Source: Pristionchus mayeri (lineage: Eukaryota > Nematoda > Chromadorea > Rhabditida > Neodiplogasteridae). Taken from it: a stretch of DNA of 64,000 nt. A program made the position numbers and the translations under genes. The stretch spans positions 15,470,365 to 15,534,364 of the forward strand of contig BTRK01000006.1 in NCBI GenBank assembly GCA_036245805.1. The letters run 5' to 3'. Positions 1 to 11,498 of the stretch are shown one piece after another. The notes below the pieces were generated by a model. That model worked only from the letters and a program-made list of their open reading frames with translations. It was not told where the DNA came from and did not search any database. Each line of letters starts with the position of its first letter. Position 1 is the stretch's first letter.

Positions 1-1
1 C

Positions 2-687
2 GACTGGAACGCGGGCCTGGAGATTCTCGGATCGTCAAACATCAATCTCGTAGTGGACTGCTACTTCCATGCTCTCACTGCACGCTACCCACGATTGAGG
101 TAGAGTTTGAAATTGGGGAAATGGTCAATTGATGATGACTCGCATTGTGACGGAGCGAATAACATTGACCGTGAGTGCTGTCATTTCGAGGGCGCTTGAA
201 GGGGTGCTAGTCATGACGTCATGCAGCCTTTGACATATCAAATGCGGCATGACTTCATAGTTATCATCCGACCTAGTGCCGGATTCTAGCCAGATTCATG
301 CGAATGGATGGGGAGCTCAACAATGAAATCAAGGCTTACAATGGATCTAATCGGCTGAACTGGGCCAGTAAATCTCGAAGTCCAAAAACTAGAAATAACT
401 AGTTGTGGAGAGCTCAACCAGAAAATAAACGCTAATGTTCACAATCGTTGTTTGCAGATATCAGTGCGGATGGGACGCGCTGCTTATCTGGATCCCTGCC
501 TCCTACATGCCTACGCCCATTCAGGTACACAGTCTTAATCATCGACTAAATCATATATTTTTGGATTCTGTTTCTGAATCATTTCCAATTTTTATAGGAC
601 CGTTTTCGTACGATTCTCGATGGTGGAAAACCGAATATTCCTGCAATTATGAAAAGTGGAGGGTTCGCTGAGAAGAAACTAATTTGA
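2..687 (+). CDS. C-terminal three exons of an unrecognised protein (5' part off the window)
   Basis: Exons 2-99, 458-524 and 598-687 join in one frame. The first ends in AG before a GTAGAG donor, the second runs from a TTTGCAG acceptor to CAG|GTACAC, and the third follows TTTATAG and ends at TGA 685-687. The product ends with about 83 residues rich in aromatic and hydrophobic positions; the second exon reads YQCGWDALLIWIPASYMPTP and the tail ends in AEKKLI. The exons are GC-richer than the flanking introns, as in the other genes here. I do not recognise the family. The first donor is weak: reading through it gives an immediate TAG at 101-103, so the first segment could instead be a true C-terminus. 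Phase agreement across both introns favours splicing. Confidence 0.6.
205..284. mobile_element. Palindromic MITE, copy A (TGACGTCA family)
   Basis: About 80 bases forming an imperfect inverted repeat, with TGACGTCATG on the left arm, a centre close to CTTTGACATATCAAATG, and a right end reading ATCCGACCTAGTGCC. The same sequence recurs at 15031-15125 and 44522-44641, the three copies lying in an intron, an intron and intergenic or intronic DNA. This copy is the most diverged; its left end is eroded. No coding capacity, so a non-autonomous element. Confidence 0.7.
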
Positions 688-819
688 ACATAAAAGTATC
701 AATTAGTCAATTGTATTTACACATCAAATGCACAACACCATGTTTTATATTGATACCTGTATTCAAATAATTCCGCATTTTCACTCATTCAAACGTCTGC
801 ATAAAATGCTATCATGCTA

Positions 820-2404
820 TAAGAGACCATCCACGAGAAAACGGGTCAATGAGGCAAGGGTCACGGATGGTCAAATTATGAATAATTCCCGAACTTTTTT
901 TCTGAAGTGTCCATCCAAAGTTAGGGTGGCAGGCACCAATAGTTCTAAGTCGATTTTGAAAAAGCTACAGTAACCCCTCATTTTTGGGGTCGAAAAATTT
1001 GATATCTCAAATGTAAGAGATTTATACATTTTCTGATGTGTTTTCACTCGTAGATAACGAATTTCAAGGTAAAAATATCATATGGTTCGATATAAAAAAA
1101 TAGAGCCAAAAAATCGATTTTGTCGGCCAAAATTGGGATAAATCGTTACGTAGAAAATTTGGTTGATGAAACGGGGAGCTGTTTTTCACATTTTCTGATT
1201 CTACATGTCTTTTTGAGCATACATAATTTTTTTCAGAATTTTAAAAATGGCCCATTTCGACCAAATTGCAGCCCGAACTTGACGCTTTGGTGTAATTTAG
1301 CGAAAAAGTGAAATTTTTCAATGTAGATTCCGTTTACAGCTTTCAATCACCTTCAAATTTTGCATAATAGTCATTCTGCACCACATAAACAAATGTCATA
1401 ACAAAAATAGTCAAAAAGAAAAAAATTGGAATTCCGATTTTTTTCGCCTTTTTAGGGTAATTTTTAGGGTCGAAAAAATGATCTCTCATAAGTACGAACT
1501 TTATATATTTTCCGATGTATTTTCACACGTAGAAAACGAATTTTAAGGTTAAAACTGCAAAACATGCGAATTAACAAAGTTTTGCTCGGAAAACTGTATT
1601 TTTCGCCCAAAATCGGCATATATCGTTACGAAAAAATATGAAGTTGGTGATGGGGAGACAGATGTTTCACATATTCATAATGTACATGTCATTTTGAGTT
1701 TATCTGAGGTTTTCCAGAATTTTCAAAAAGGCCCATCTTTGCCAAATATCGGTCCGAACATGAAGCATATCGGTCCGAACATGACGAAATTTCGACTGAA
1801 GAAATTTTAATATTTGTGTATTGTGCCAATTTTTGTATTGAAATATGTTTATTTGCTTCAGAATTACTCATATGCAAAATTTGGAGGTGCTTTAAACGGA
1901 ATCTACATTCAAACATTTCAAGACTTTTTTCGCGAAATTTCACCAAGGCGTCAAGTTCGGGCTGCAATTTGGTCGAAATGGGCCATTTTTAAAATTCTGA
2001 AAAAAATTATGTATGCTCAAAAAGACATTTAGAAACAGAAAATGTGAAAACCAGCTCCCCATTTCATCAACCAAATTGTCTATGTAACGATTTATCCCAA
2101 TTTGGGCCGACAAAATCGATTTTTTGGCTTTTTTATATCAAACCAAGTAACATTTTCACCTTGAAATTCGTTATCTACGAGTGAAAACGCATCAGAAAAT
2201 GTATAAATCTCTTACATTTGATATATCAAATTTTTCGACCCCAAAAATGAGGGGTTACTGTAGCTTTTTCAAAATCGACTTAGAACCTTAGCTATTGGTG
2301 CCTGCCACCCTAACTTTGAATGGACACTTCAGGAAAAAAGTATTGGAATTATTCATAATTTGACCATCCGTGACCCCTCCCCGTTTTCTCATGGATGGTC
2401 TCAT
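820..2404. mobile_element. Foldback element FB1, about 1.6 kb
   Basis: The left end (GAGACCATCCA, 823 on) reappears reverse-complemented at the right end (TGGATGGTCTC, to 2402). The arms pair nearly continuously over about 500 bases: for example GGTCACGGATGGTCAAATTA near 859 matches TAATTTGACCATCCGTGACC near 2355. The middle (about 1440-1830) holds a second, diverged copy of part of the left arm, since sequence near 1480-1550 resembles 1001-1070 in direct orientation. Short open frames inside mirror each other between arms and are not genes. No transposase reading frame is visible. Confidence 0.85.
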
Positions 2405-2639
2405 AAATTCCTTCTCATCATATCTCATGTCTAACAATCAGGATGACTCCAAAATAAACCGTAACTATCGCAAATTGTTCTCGTGTGTATCTCTCCTTTT
2501 CCAAGCATGATCTCTTGAGAGAGAATCAAATTTGCGACAAACATGCCGTAACCACAGCAACCTCTCTTACCCCCACTCCTTCCCTCCACTATTTCCTCTC
2601 TAGCTCACCCTCTCAGAAAAACCACAAGATGTCTTCATT

Positions 2640-3235
2640 TTCTTAATATCTTCGAACCTTCCCTATTTATTTGCATTTGTTGTATAACGTTTGATGTTCC
2701 AACTCGCTCAGTTATTGTAGTCTTTGCATTACCAGATGCTTACTCCTTCTCGTGATTCGTCAACAATGATTAAATTGGATCAGCTGAACAATAAATAGAG
2801 TGTGAGTCTAAGATATTTTTTTTAAATATACACTTCATTAGATGAAAATTATAGTCTTTACTATTTTTACCTGGTCATCTCAACGTAGACACATCTACAT
2901 TTCCACATGTTTGCAGATGACGTGAGCCAGTGCGCAACACTCTTGAACAGAGTCACAATCACAGTTTTGCGACAACTCCATCGAATTGGTAATTTCCTTT
3001 TAGAACGCCATCAAAAACTGATCTATAATAATATGAAATGTATGCATATCGCGGTCTGGACCTTTTCCAATTTTAAAAACTAATTCTAATATTTCAGAAC
3101 AAGGGAAAGTTTTCAACGAATATTTCACTTTCATTCCAGGGACAGGTCTACAACGCAATCGTCAGCAAGTTCTTCCTATGAGAACCGTTGAAGACATGAA
3201 GAAACTGTGTCAGCGAGTCGATGTAATTCAATAAT
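2640..3235 (+). pseudogene. Decayed spliced-looking locus, copy 1
   Basis: This stretch matches 4630-5170 in order and orientation. Shared landmarks are a TTTGCATTACCAG acceptor followed by ATGC and ACTCC, a donor (GTGAGT here, GTAAGT in copy 2), a TAATTTCCTTTTAG acceptor, the block AAGGGAAAGTTTTNAACNAA, and a final CCAG acceptor followed by GGTCTACAACG. The splice-site layout is kept but the exons carry stops in the frames I tried, so no protein can be assembled. It could be a duplicated pseudogene or a spliced non-coding RNA. Confidence 0.45.
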
Positions 3236-4064
3236 TCACCCACAATTTAATTGTATATTGGTATGTTAATAAAATAATGTTGTCGCGTGAAAAATATTGA
3301 TTTACATCAACGTTAAATCAATTGTCTGCACAATCATTATCTTACGAGACATACAATGTTGGAATAATTTTTCGATCAAAAAACCTCCATCCATCACCAC
3401 ATTCGAATAAGTACACCAAATATATTCGTGATGTTATTGATATATGGGATCTCCCTTCTTCGTGATTGTTTGCTCAAAAATTAAATGATATTATTCTTTC
3501 ATTCAATTCCCGCTTTGTACGAAAGATAGGCGTACATTTCATTCTCTTTCATTCAAGAATAGAAGCCAAACAAGTCATCTGCCCCTATCCTCTTTCCATC
3601 GTCGACTATAGTCATCGACGTCGACTATACACGCCCAGATATTTATGAAAGAGCGCATAAGAAGCAATGTGTTGTTTCTGTGTTGTTTTTCACTCCTTAG
3701 ACTTATCCAAATCTGTCATTATTGTCTGTTTATCTTATTCTAAGAAAATGACAGGCCGTGAGAGAGGTTGTTTTTTTTTGAATGAGAAATAGCGGGATCG
3801 AAAGGGGACAGCGGGATCGCAAATTTGAACTTCTACGTGTTTCATATCTATGAAGGCGTATGGATAGTGGCGTATGGATAGTGCTCGTAGTGGAGAGAGG
3901 GGCAAACCAGTCCATTTCTGAGTCTTCATAATGTCCACTACCACCAGACGTCCGCAGAGATCCTTAGCAGATATGATAAACGTAAAAGTTCTTAGAATTT
4001 GTTTTTTCGATCCCACTATGTCTCGTTCAAAAACTCAAACTAACCCTCGCGGCATTTCCTTGTG
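3236..4064. other. Intergenic stretch with no recognised gene
   Basis: AT-rich DNA between the first decayed locus and foldback FB2. The short frames found here have poor composition and no splice context. A small direct repeat (GGCGTATGGATAGTG twice around 3856-3884) is the only structure I see. Confidence 0.5.
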
Positions 4065-4602
4065 ACGGGGGGCGGACAATCCGGCAACGGACAATCCGGC
4101 AACGGGACGCTGGAGATTCGAGCTAGCCACTTGGGTGTTGTTTCATTGTAACCAGTATGTGCTACCATACCTTTGCATATACAATTCTTGTTGCAACTTC
4201 GGTTTCACTCCATATCTATGTAGGGGTTCATGGTCCAAAATTGCGAATTTGAGTGGAAAATCATGGTTAGATAAACACCAAATATCGTAACTAATCGATA
4301 CTCATGATACCGGGATACAGTAGTTCCTGGAATACTGGAATATGAATTGGTTACGGTGTTTGGTGTTTATCAAACCATGATTTTCCACTCAAATTCTCAA
4401 TTTTCGACCATGAACCCCCCTTCGGAGTGATATGGAGTGAAAATCAAGTTCGCCTTGCAAAAAGAATTGTATATGCAAAGGTAGGGTAGCACATACTGGT
4501 TATAATGAAACAACACCCAAATGGCTAGCTCTAATTTCCAGCGAAGGGCGTCCCGTTGCCGGATTGTCCGTTGCCGGATTGTCCGCCCCCCCCCCCCGCT
4601 TG
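4065..4602. mobile_element. Foldback element FB2, about 540 bp
   Basis: The left end carries two direct copies of a 16-base unit (GGACAATCCGGCAACG) after a G run; the right end carries the reverse complements (CGTTGCCGGATTGTCC) before a C run. The arms go on matching inward: the block around 4140-4270 (CAGTATGTGCTACCATACC) pairs with 4385-4510. G/C-run termini with doubled 16-mers set it apart from the other foldbacks here. No coding capacity. Confidence 0.85.
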
Positions 4603-4629
4603 TGACAATGACTACCTCTTTTCTATTGT

Positions 4630-5170
4630 CTCACTTCTCCCATCTTTGATTTTAACTGTTTACAAAACGTGTGTTGTTCCAACTTTAGAGATTTAATATT
4701 TGCATTACCAGATGCGTACTCCATCTTGTGATGCGTCAACAAAGTACAATATGTATCAAGTGAATGAATAAATATAGAGTAAGTACAGCATGTTATCGAA
4801 ATACAGAAGACTAGTCTCTTCTTAACTATTTCTGGCTTGCAGTCCACATAAGTTTCCAGGATCAGTGAACCTTGCAGATCCAGCGGATTCTACTCTGGGG
4901 TGGAGTTACATCCAGAGATTTCCGACATCTTCAATGAATCTGTATTACTAATTTCCTTTTAGTGCACCAGCTTTAGATTTTACAGTTTCAAATTTTACAC
5001 ACTTTTAGTTTCAAATTAGTTTCAAATTTTACACACTTGTTAGTTTCAAATTTTACACACTTGTTTCTCCTATAGTACCGATCAAGGGAAAGTTTTGAAC
5101 AAATATTCGATTGTCTCTTCCAGGCCGAGGTCTACAACGGAACCGTCACAAGTTAATCCAAGGTGACCAG
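4630..5170 (+). pseudogene. Decayed spliced-looking locus, copy 2
   Basis: Second copy of the arrangement at 2640-3235, with the same order of acceptor, short ATG-led exon, GTAAGT donor, TAATTTCCTTTTAG acceptor and a final TTCCAG followed by GGTCTACAACGG. A low-complexity insertion of a repeated TTAGTTTCAAATTTTACACAC unit lies at about 4985-5065 and is absent from copy 1. Frames are interrupted. Together the copies suggest an old tandem duplication now split by FB2. Confidence 0.45.
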
Positions 5171-5249
5171 TCGAGGACAAGAAGGTCGTGGATGCGAAAA
5201 CCGAAGATATAATATAAATGATAAACCACCAAATTAAAGTCAACACTTG

Positions 5250-7132
5250 CAGGTATCATGAGTCAGTGGAGGAAAAAACTAACCTCCAGGAACAATTTCC
5301 AACTTTTATTTTTTGTTCGGCTTCATATTATGGTAGGAACATACACTAGAGGAACATACACAACATCTCGAAAAATGTAGGTCATAGGTTCCAGAGCCGG
5401 CTTTTAGGAAAATTCCGGTTTTGCATCCGGCTCTACTGTATTTCAGCTCCCAGATGAGCTACAAATATGGCAGTGGGCTCAAAATGAGCGGAAAAATATA
5501 ATTAAAAAGTTTTATGTTTTGACCTAAGCGATTGGACAACATTTGGAAAAGATATTTTTTGAAAACCATCTTTTAGACAAGATTAAAATCTACATCAATT
5601 TTGTGAGATACCTTTCCCTGAATTTTTATTGCAGAATATACAACCTGAAGTGCTTAGGTATAAAATAAAATTAAAAATTTGAAAATCGAAGACGGTCGTT
5701 TTTTGGAATATCGGTCCAAATCTCCGACCGTGTGTATGTCGATGTGAAAATTGTTAATTCCTGAACAGCTATAGATGAAATCGGAATGACTAATGTAGAT
5801 TAAGTTGTTTCATACACGATAAAATAAGATTACGCTGTGAAACTCTAAGTTTCACTCATTCTGAAAAATTTTTTTTTTTAACTCGATTTTGGCTAAATTT
5901 GGAAGCGGAAAACTGTACAATTGTAATTCCAATCCATTGACAGCCAACAAAAATATAAAGTAGTGACTACCATGAATAAGAACCTGTGTAAGTGAGGGTC
6001 TAGGGATATGCGGAGCTTTTGCCATATTCACTCGATTATGCTAACTCAGTGAGGTCAACATTGCTGTAAATTGCACTTTGGCTTTATTTTTGAGAAATTT
6101 GCATAATTTCAAGTGTAAAAAATCTATGTGAGTTTGTTCACGCAATCATACACCGTTGAAAAGGGCAAATAGCTCGATATTCAAAAATGTGAAAAAGGTG
6201 TGGGCTTAATTTTTTTTATTTTAAGTACTGTTATGACTTTATTGTACACTTTTGTCAAAGATTCACTTATAAAGAATTTTGACACTTGAAATTATACAAA
6301 TTTCTCAAAAATAAAGCCAAAGTGCAATTTACACCAATGTTGACCTCACTGAGTTAGCATATTCGAGTGAATATGGCAAGAGCTCCACATATCCCTAGAC
6401 CCTCTCTTACACAGGTTCTTATTCATGGTAGTCACTACTTTATATTTTTGTTGGTTGTCAATGGAGTGGAATTACAATTGTACAGTTTTCCGCTTCCAAA
6501 TTTAGCCAAAATCGAGTTGCAAAAAAACGATTTTTCAGAATGAGTGAAACTTAGAGTTTCACAGCGTAATCTTATTTTATCGTGTATGAAACAACTTAAT
6601 CTACATTAGTCATTCCGATTTCATATATAGTTGTTCAGGAATTAACAATTTTCACATCGACATTCACACGGTCGGAGATTTGGACCGATATTCCAAAAAA
6701 CGACCCTCTTCGATTTTCAAATTTTTAATTTTATTTTATACCTAAGCACTTCAGGTTGTATATTCTGCAATAAAAATTCAGGGAAAGGTATCTCACAAAA
6801 TTGATGTAGATTTTAATCTTGTCTAAAAGATGGTTTTCAAAAAATATCTTTTCCAAATGTTGTCCAATCGCTTAGGTCAAAACATAAAACTTTTTTATTA
6901 TATATTTCCGCTCATTTTGAGCCCACTTCCATCTTTGTAGCTCATCTGGGAGCTGAAATATAGTAGAGCCGGATGCAAAACCGGAATTTTCCTACAAGCC
7001 GGTTCTGGAACCTATGACCTAGATTTTTCGAGATGTTGGCTCTAGTGCATGTTCCTACCATAATATGAAGCCAAACAAAAAATAAAAGTTGGAAATTGTT
7101 CCCACGCACCTCCACTGACTCGTGATACCTGT
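5250..7132. mobile_element. Foldback element FB3, about 1.9 kb
   Basis: Starts AGGTATCATGAGTCAGTGGA and ends with the reverse complement TCCACTGACTCGTGATACCT. The arms pair almost end to end; for example GTAAATTGCACTTTGGCTTT near 6065 matches AAAGCCAAAGTGCAATTTAC near 6310, and the centre lies near 6200. It is the longest near-perfect palindrome in the window. No transposase frame is visible, so it appears non-autonomous. Confidence 0.9.
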
Positions 7133-7380
7133 GTTATATCAGGCCTCTCACGAGAGAATCGGGACAACGAGTTGACATTGAAAATTGAAATATTTAATTT
7201 TTAAAGTGTTCTAGTACGGGCACGGGGTCTAGAAGATTTTCCTTGTTCGGTTTGGCCCAATTGCATCTTGCAGCTGCAGCAGGCTGCTGCAAACTTTAGA
7301 CATAGGTCATCGAATATTGAGGGTTTGACCGATTAAAGTGGTGACATTTGCTCACAAAAGTGTTTCTATGATCAAATTAA

Positions 7381-8182
7381 CGATTTTGGCGCGCGTTGTT
7401 CATTTGTCACTTTTGCGACCGTTGCAGCAGACGCGTGGTGGACCAGTTTTTAATATCTAAGCGGAACGTACATTTTTTGCTTCTCGCCAAACTTTCCCAG
7501 TTTGTAGAGCTTGAAATTCTGCGCATACCAGATTTTTTGTCGATTTTATCTCTGTGGTCTTTGTACATTCCCAAACCAGCGAAACCCTCACGTGGTGGAC
7601 CAGTTTTTAATATCTAAGCGGAACGTACATTTTTTGCTTCTCTCCAAACTTTCCCAGTTTGTAGAGCTTGAAATTCTGCGCATACCAGATTTTTTGTCGA
7701 TTTTATTTTTGTACATTCCCAAACCGGCGAAACCCTCATAACGGGCTGCATGGTTCACCTGCAGTGGATCTGAATTCGCCAAGTCGCAAGTTCGTATCCC
7801 AGCCAGAGCATACAAGTTTTTTGCCATCTATTTTTATCATTAACATGACCTATAATACCCTCAGACTTACTTTTTCGATGTAATCACATTGCAAAAATAT
7901 TGCCTGCTCTGGCTGGGCTTCGAACGACTTGGCGAACTCAGATCCACTGCAGGTGAACCGTTCAGCCCGTTATGAGGGTTTCGCCGGTTTGGGAATGTAC
8001 AAAGACCACAGAGATAAAATCGACAAAAAATCTTGTATATACAGAATTTCGAGCTCTACAAACTGAGAAAGTTTGGAGAGAAGCAAAAAATGTATGTTCA
8101 ACTTAGAAATTAAAAACCGGTCCACCACGCGTCTGCTGCTACGGTCGCAAATGTGAAAAACGAACAATCTGCGCCAAAATCA
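7381..8182. mobile_element. Foldback element FB4 with an internal tandem duplication
   Basis: The termini are CGATTTTGGCGC on the left and GCGCCAAAATCATG on the right. The left arm contains a unit of about 157 bases twice in tandem (7432-7588 and 7589-7737), each starting GTGGACCAGTTTTTAATATC; the right arm has it once. The centre (about 7741-7975) holds a sequence with a tRNA-like B box in both arms. The right terminus overlaps the stop codon of the F-box gene, so insertion at that gene's 3' end is likely. Confidence 0.85.
7741..7810 (+). repeat. tRNA-like core of foldback FB4
   Basis: A B-box-like GTTCGTATCCC lies some 35 bases after TGGTTCACCTGCAGTGG, which is loosely like a pol III A box. 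The mirrored arm (7903-7970, minus strand) has GTTCGAAGCCC in the same place. I could not fold a full cloverleaf, so this is at best a degenerate, tRNA-derived (SINE-like) segment inside the foldback, not a functional tRNA gene. Confidence 0.3.
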
Positions 8183-9115
8183 TGTTAGATAATTATGCGA
8201 AAACGAACCATTCTTGATATGATCGAAATCATACATCACAATGAGCGGTTGCAGTTTCTGTATGCACATAAGCAACGGGTCATCTTGCTTCTCCTTATCT
8301 AATGCTTCGCCCACACGAATCCGCATGAATGTTTTCGCTGCACGTGTTCCCGCGAAAATATCAGTGACAAATCCAATGACAGAAGGATGAGGATCAGATG
8401 TCATGTTACATGAAATCACTCCTATCTTAGCACCATGAAAGAGTTCCTTGAAAGATTCCGAAAGCATATGCAAAACAGTATATCCAATGGTGATGTACAA
8501 TTCCTAAATAAAGGGGATCACATTGAGTAAAGATTTGTAAAGGCATTAGGTCTCCAATATTCGATTCCTCCCGTTTCTAAAAACTATAATATCGGATTAT
8601 GGTAAATACTCACATATTTGTCGTATCCTAAATACACCGCCTTGTGACCTTGTATTTCTATATTCGAGATTGCCAATATGCTGATTGCATTCTGAAGTTT
8701 AAGCATCGATATGTATTGATGAATTTGTTCCGAGAAACCAAACGTTAGTCCTATCCCTTGACCATCTGTCTGCTGAAATTGCTTTTATTTTTTATTATCA
8801 TACTGATATGCTCAGGAAAACTAAGCAAAAAAAGAAAACCTCCGACGTCATCTTCCTTTCAGAATATATTATGATACTGTTCACAACAATATTTCGAGAT
8901 TTAACCGATTCTTGTATTAGCTTCGTCATCCGCTTATCAACCTACGATTATCCAAACGCTGTCTTTTGAAATATGGCAATGTGGTCGTAAATTAAAATAA
9001 ATATATTTACACTTTGTGAACATACGATTCCCATTCGCGCGAGGTGTATGCAATCCAAATGATTGTAGATCTTATTAATGGCATTCCACGGAAGAATATG
9101 AAAGCCGATTGACAT
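8180..9115 (-). CDS. F-box domain protein, 224 aa
   Basis: Four exons: 9115-9026, 8941-8840, 8772-8614 and 8503-8180. All junctions use GT-AG and every exon is a whole number of codons. The N-terminus has an F-box signature: residues 7-31 contain LPWNAINKIYNHLD followed by LARMGIVDKR, fitting a SKP1-binding module that brings substrates to an SCF ubiquitin ligase. The remaining ~180 residues match no domain I know; many nematode F-box proteins pair the box with lineage-specific C-termini. The start was chosen because the ATG follows a CCTTTCAG acceptor (9139-9146). A 5' extension from 9256 would also stay in frame but needs a 36-base intron. The stop lies in the terminus of FB4, so the original C-terminus may have been replaced. 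Confidence 0.75.
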
Positions 9116-10472
9116 CTTACACCCGAAAATTTTCACACCGCCTGAAAGGATACACGAGGGAGATTCGCGCCAATTACCTAGCGTACACAATATTTTAACC
9201 GATAAGTGGAATATTTTCGAAAATACGTGCGGCGTCCTCGCTTGAGTTCGCTCCATAAAGTATCGTGTTCTATAACACTCACTATTTGATTTAGATATAG
9301 TCATTATCACCCGTTTGTAAGGGATAAATGCACTTGCTGACGGGTATCACTTTTCGTCTATTGTGTATGTTGCTAATTTGATATCCTTTTATTCCTCAAA
9401 AACTTCATTCAAATATCCAGGTCGGACGTTCGATAAAAGAAACTGTTGACAATTTCATTGACCAGCAGCACCCCAACATTTTTTAATTTCCCGTGTATTA
9501 TCTCGTAAGTATCAAACAATTATGAGAAACTATCTGAGTGAGGGAACATATGCTTGGCAAAGTTGGAAAAACGGAATTCGCCCTAAATGTGTATATGAGT
9601 ACAAGGTGCGTAAAAAGTATGGTGACAAAATCAATTACATCCTACTCGAAATGCACTGTTCCAATATATCTCAATTTGTAATACTATGTTCCTCAGATAT
9701 TTAACAAAGCAACGCATAAATGGCGTTAAAATATTCTTAACAGTTTCTTAGTATTAATATGTTAAAGAAATGGCGCATAAAAAGTGGCGTTTTTACCATA
9801 CTAAATGCGACGTAGTCTTTAATTCCTAATTATTCCAGAGATATAGGTTGAGCATTCACATATTTTTTTCTGATAAGTAGGACAATATATGAGTTTAAAT
9901 ATGTCAATCACTGAATTCGTGGGCTACGTTCTACAGCAGCAACAATTTTTAAATGACTTTCCTAGGTACGGCCCTCGAAAAAAAATTGTTGTACTCAGAA
10001 GTTGCATTCATTAATGTTGAAAGTTATGATATCCGCATTATATTCTATATGATACTCAACCACTCAGGAGCGTAATTGTGCATTCAGTGTACTTCGGGAA
10101 TGGGAACCTGGATCTGCAGATTGTTCGAATCTCTCCCAAGTGGCCACATCAGCTATATTTGGCAATTTTGGATACAGACATTAGGCCCTTGTTTTCATTC
10201 AATTTGATGCAATTAAAATTCATAATTCGACCGTGTAATACGCGAAACATGTATATTTCAAGAAATAAGCATGGTGAATATGAAAACTGAAAATGCCACT
10301 TTTCAAGTTTTTGTGTCATCATCAAAGTACGAGTTCGTTAAGTTGATAGTTCTCCGTTCCCTTATAATAGAGTGCAAGCTACGCACGAGCATTCTAATGT
10401 GGAATGGTTTCTCTCTATAATAAAGTTAAAATAGTAAGGTAATGCTTATCCAAATTTTTGGAATTATCATTT
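9116..10472. other. Intergenic region with a small inverted repeat
   Basis: AT-rich DNA between divergently oriented genes. The segment GTGCGTAAAAAGTATGGTGAC at 9605-9625 reappears inverted at about 10656-10676, with weaker matching on the outer side, so the region may be the remains of another foldback. No convincing exon is visible; short frames lack splice context. Confidence 0.5.
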
Positions 10473-11225
10473 ATGCGAAAAATGAGTTGCGGGCCAAGGT
10501 CACATGAATTTCAAAAGGAAATTTTCGCTCCTCTAAGTGGCAGAGCTCCTTGGTGGGAAAAATATAAATATCTTGGAGCAAATATGCTCAGGTAAGTTGA
10601 GGCCCAACCGGGATTCATAGTGGTTGAAAGTACGCGAGAAATTATGCGTAATGTTTGTCACCATACTTTTTACGCACCCTGTAGTACTCAGTGAGCATAG
10701 CTCGGACATGACATATTTAGTGCTCTAGGTGGCCTATCGGTTCTCAATTCTTTCTGAAAATTCGAAAAATAGACATTTTTTGTAAATTTTTATTACTGCT
10801 CTTCCAACTTAGTAATTTGGGAGCGTTTTGATTTTTGATTATTGTAGTGCTAACTTTCCACTATCTAATGGGTGAAACTAAGGGAAATTAAAAATATAGT
10901 TTTCGCGAAATTCGTATTGAAGCACTGAAAAGTCCAATAAAGTCAGTTCATGAAAGGGTCCACGACCTACCGTACCCAAATGGAACATGAGAACGAATGT
11001 TCTAGAGTTATCCTACACGCACTACTCGACGAGGAAAATCCATCCTACTCGACTGTTGAAATTGAGAAGTTTGTTCAGGTGAGGAAATATGAATGATACA
11101 TTTAATATTCGAGTCATGTTGTCAAATTGTAGACATTCCACCACATGGGAAAGAAGATATATCTCGACTTTGCCAGCCCTCTATTGATGAATGAACTAAC
11201 CCTCATCGGGGAATATAAATTATAG
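10473..11225 (+). CDS. Unrecognised small protein, three exons
   Basis: Exon 1 runs from ATG 10473 (or 10482) to 10591 and ends CTCAG|GTAAGT. Exon 2 is about 10936-11078, ending CAG|GTGAGG. Exon 3 is 11133-11225 after TTGTAG and ends in TAG. The product is about 120 residues. Motifs visible are GRAPWWEKYKYLG in exon 1, an acidic stretch LLDEENPSYS in exon 2 and KKIYLDF near the C-terminus. The acceptor of exon 2 (AATAAAG) is poor, so exon 1 may belong elsewhere or an exon may be missing; exons 2 and 3 join firmly. No signal peptide or membrane segment is obvious. I do not recognise the family. It ends about 270 bases from the 3' end of the peptide transporter, which converges on it. Confidence 0.5.
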
Positions 11226-11498
11226 ACGTGGACTGAAGATATGGGGTGGTGAAGCATGTCGATACACTGGATTGGTAAACTGGGCATAAAATATCAGAAT
11301 TGAGCAAACATTATGCAAGCATGATTCCAATCATTTTATCCATGCTAATAAAAAGACTATGTATTCTATAAATGGGGAAAAGAGTTTAACTATTTACAAA
11401 TACTTGATGAACATGTAGAGCAATCTGTAGCGTAACAAAAAATATGCATACTCGCATAAATAATTGCCGATCGAAGAACAATTTACATACTATTTCGA

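Noticed and set aside
7741..7970. A functional tRNA gene
   Set aside because: B-box-like sequence present but acceptor and D arms do not pair; lies inside a palindromic repeat.
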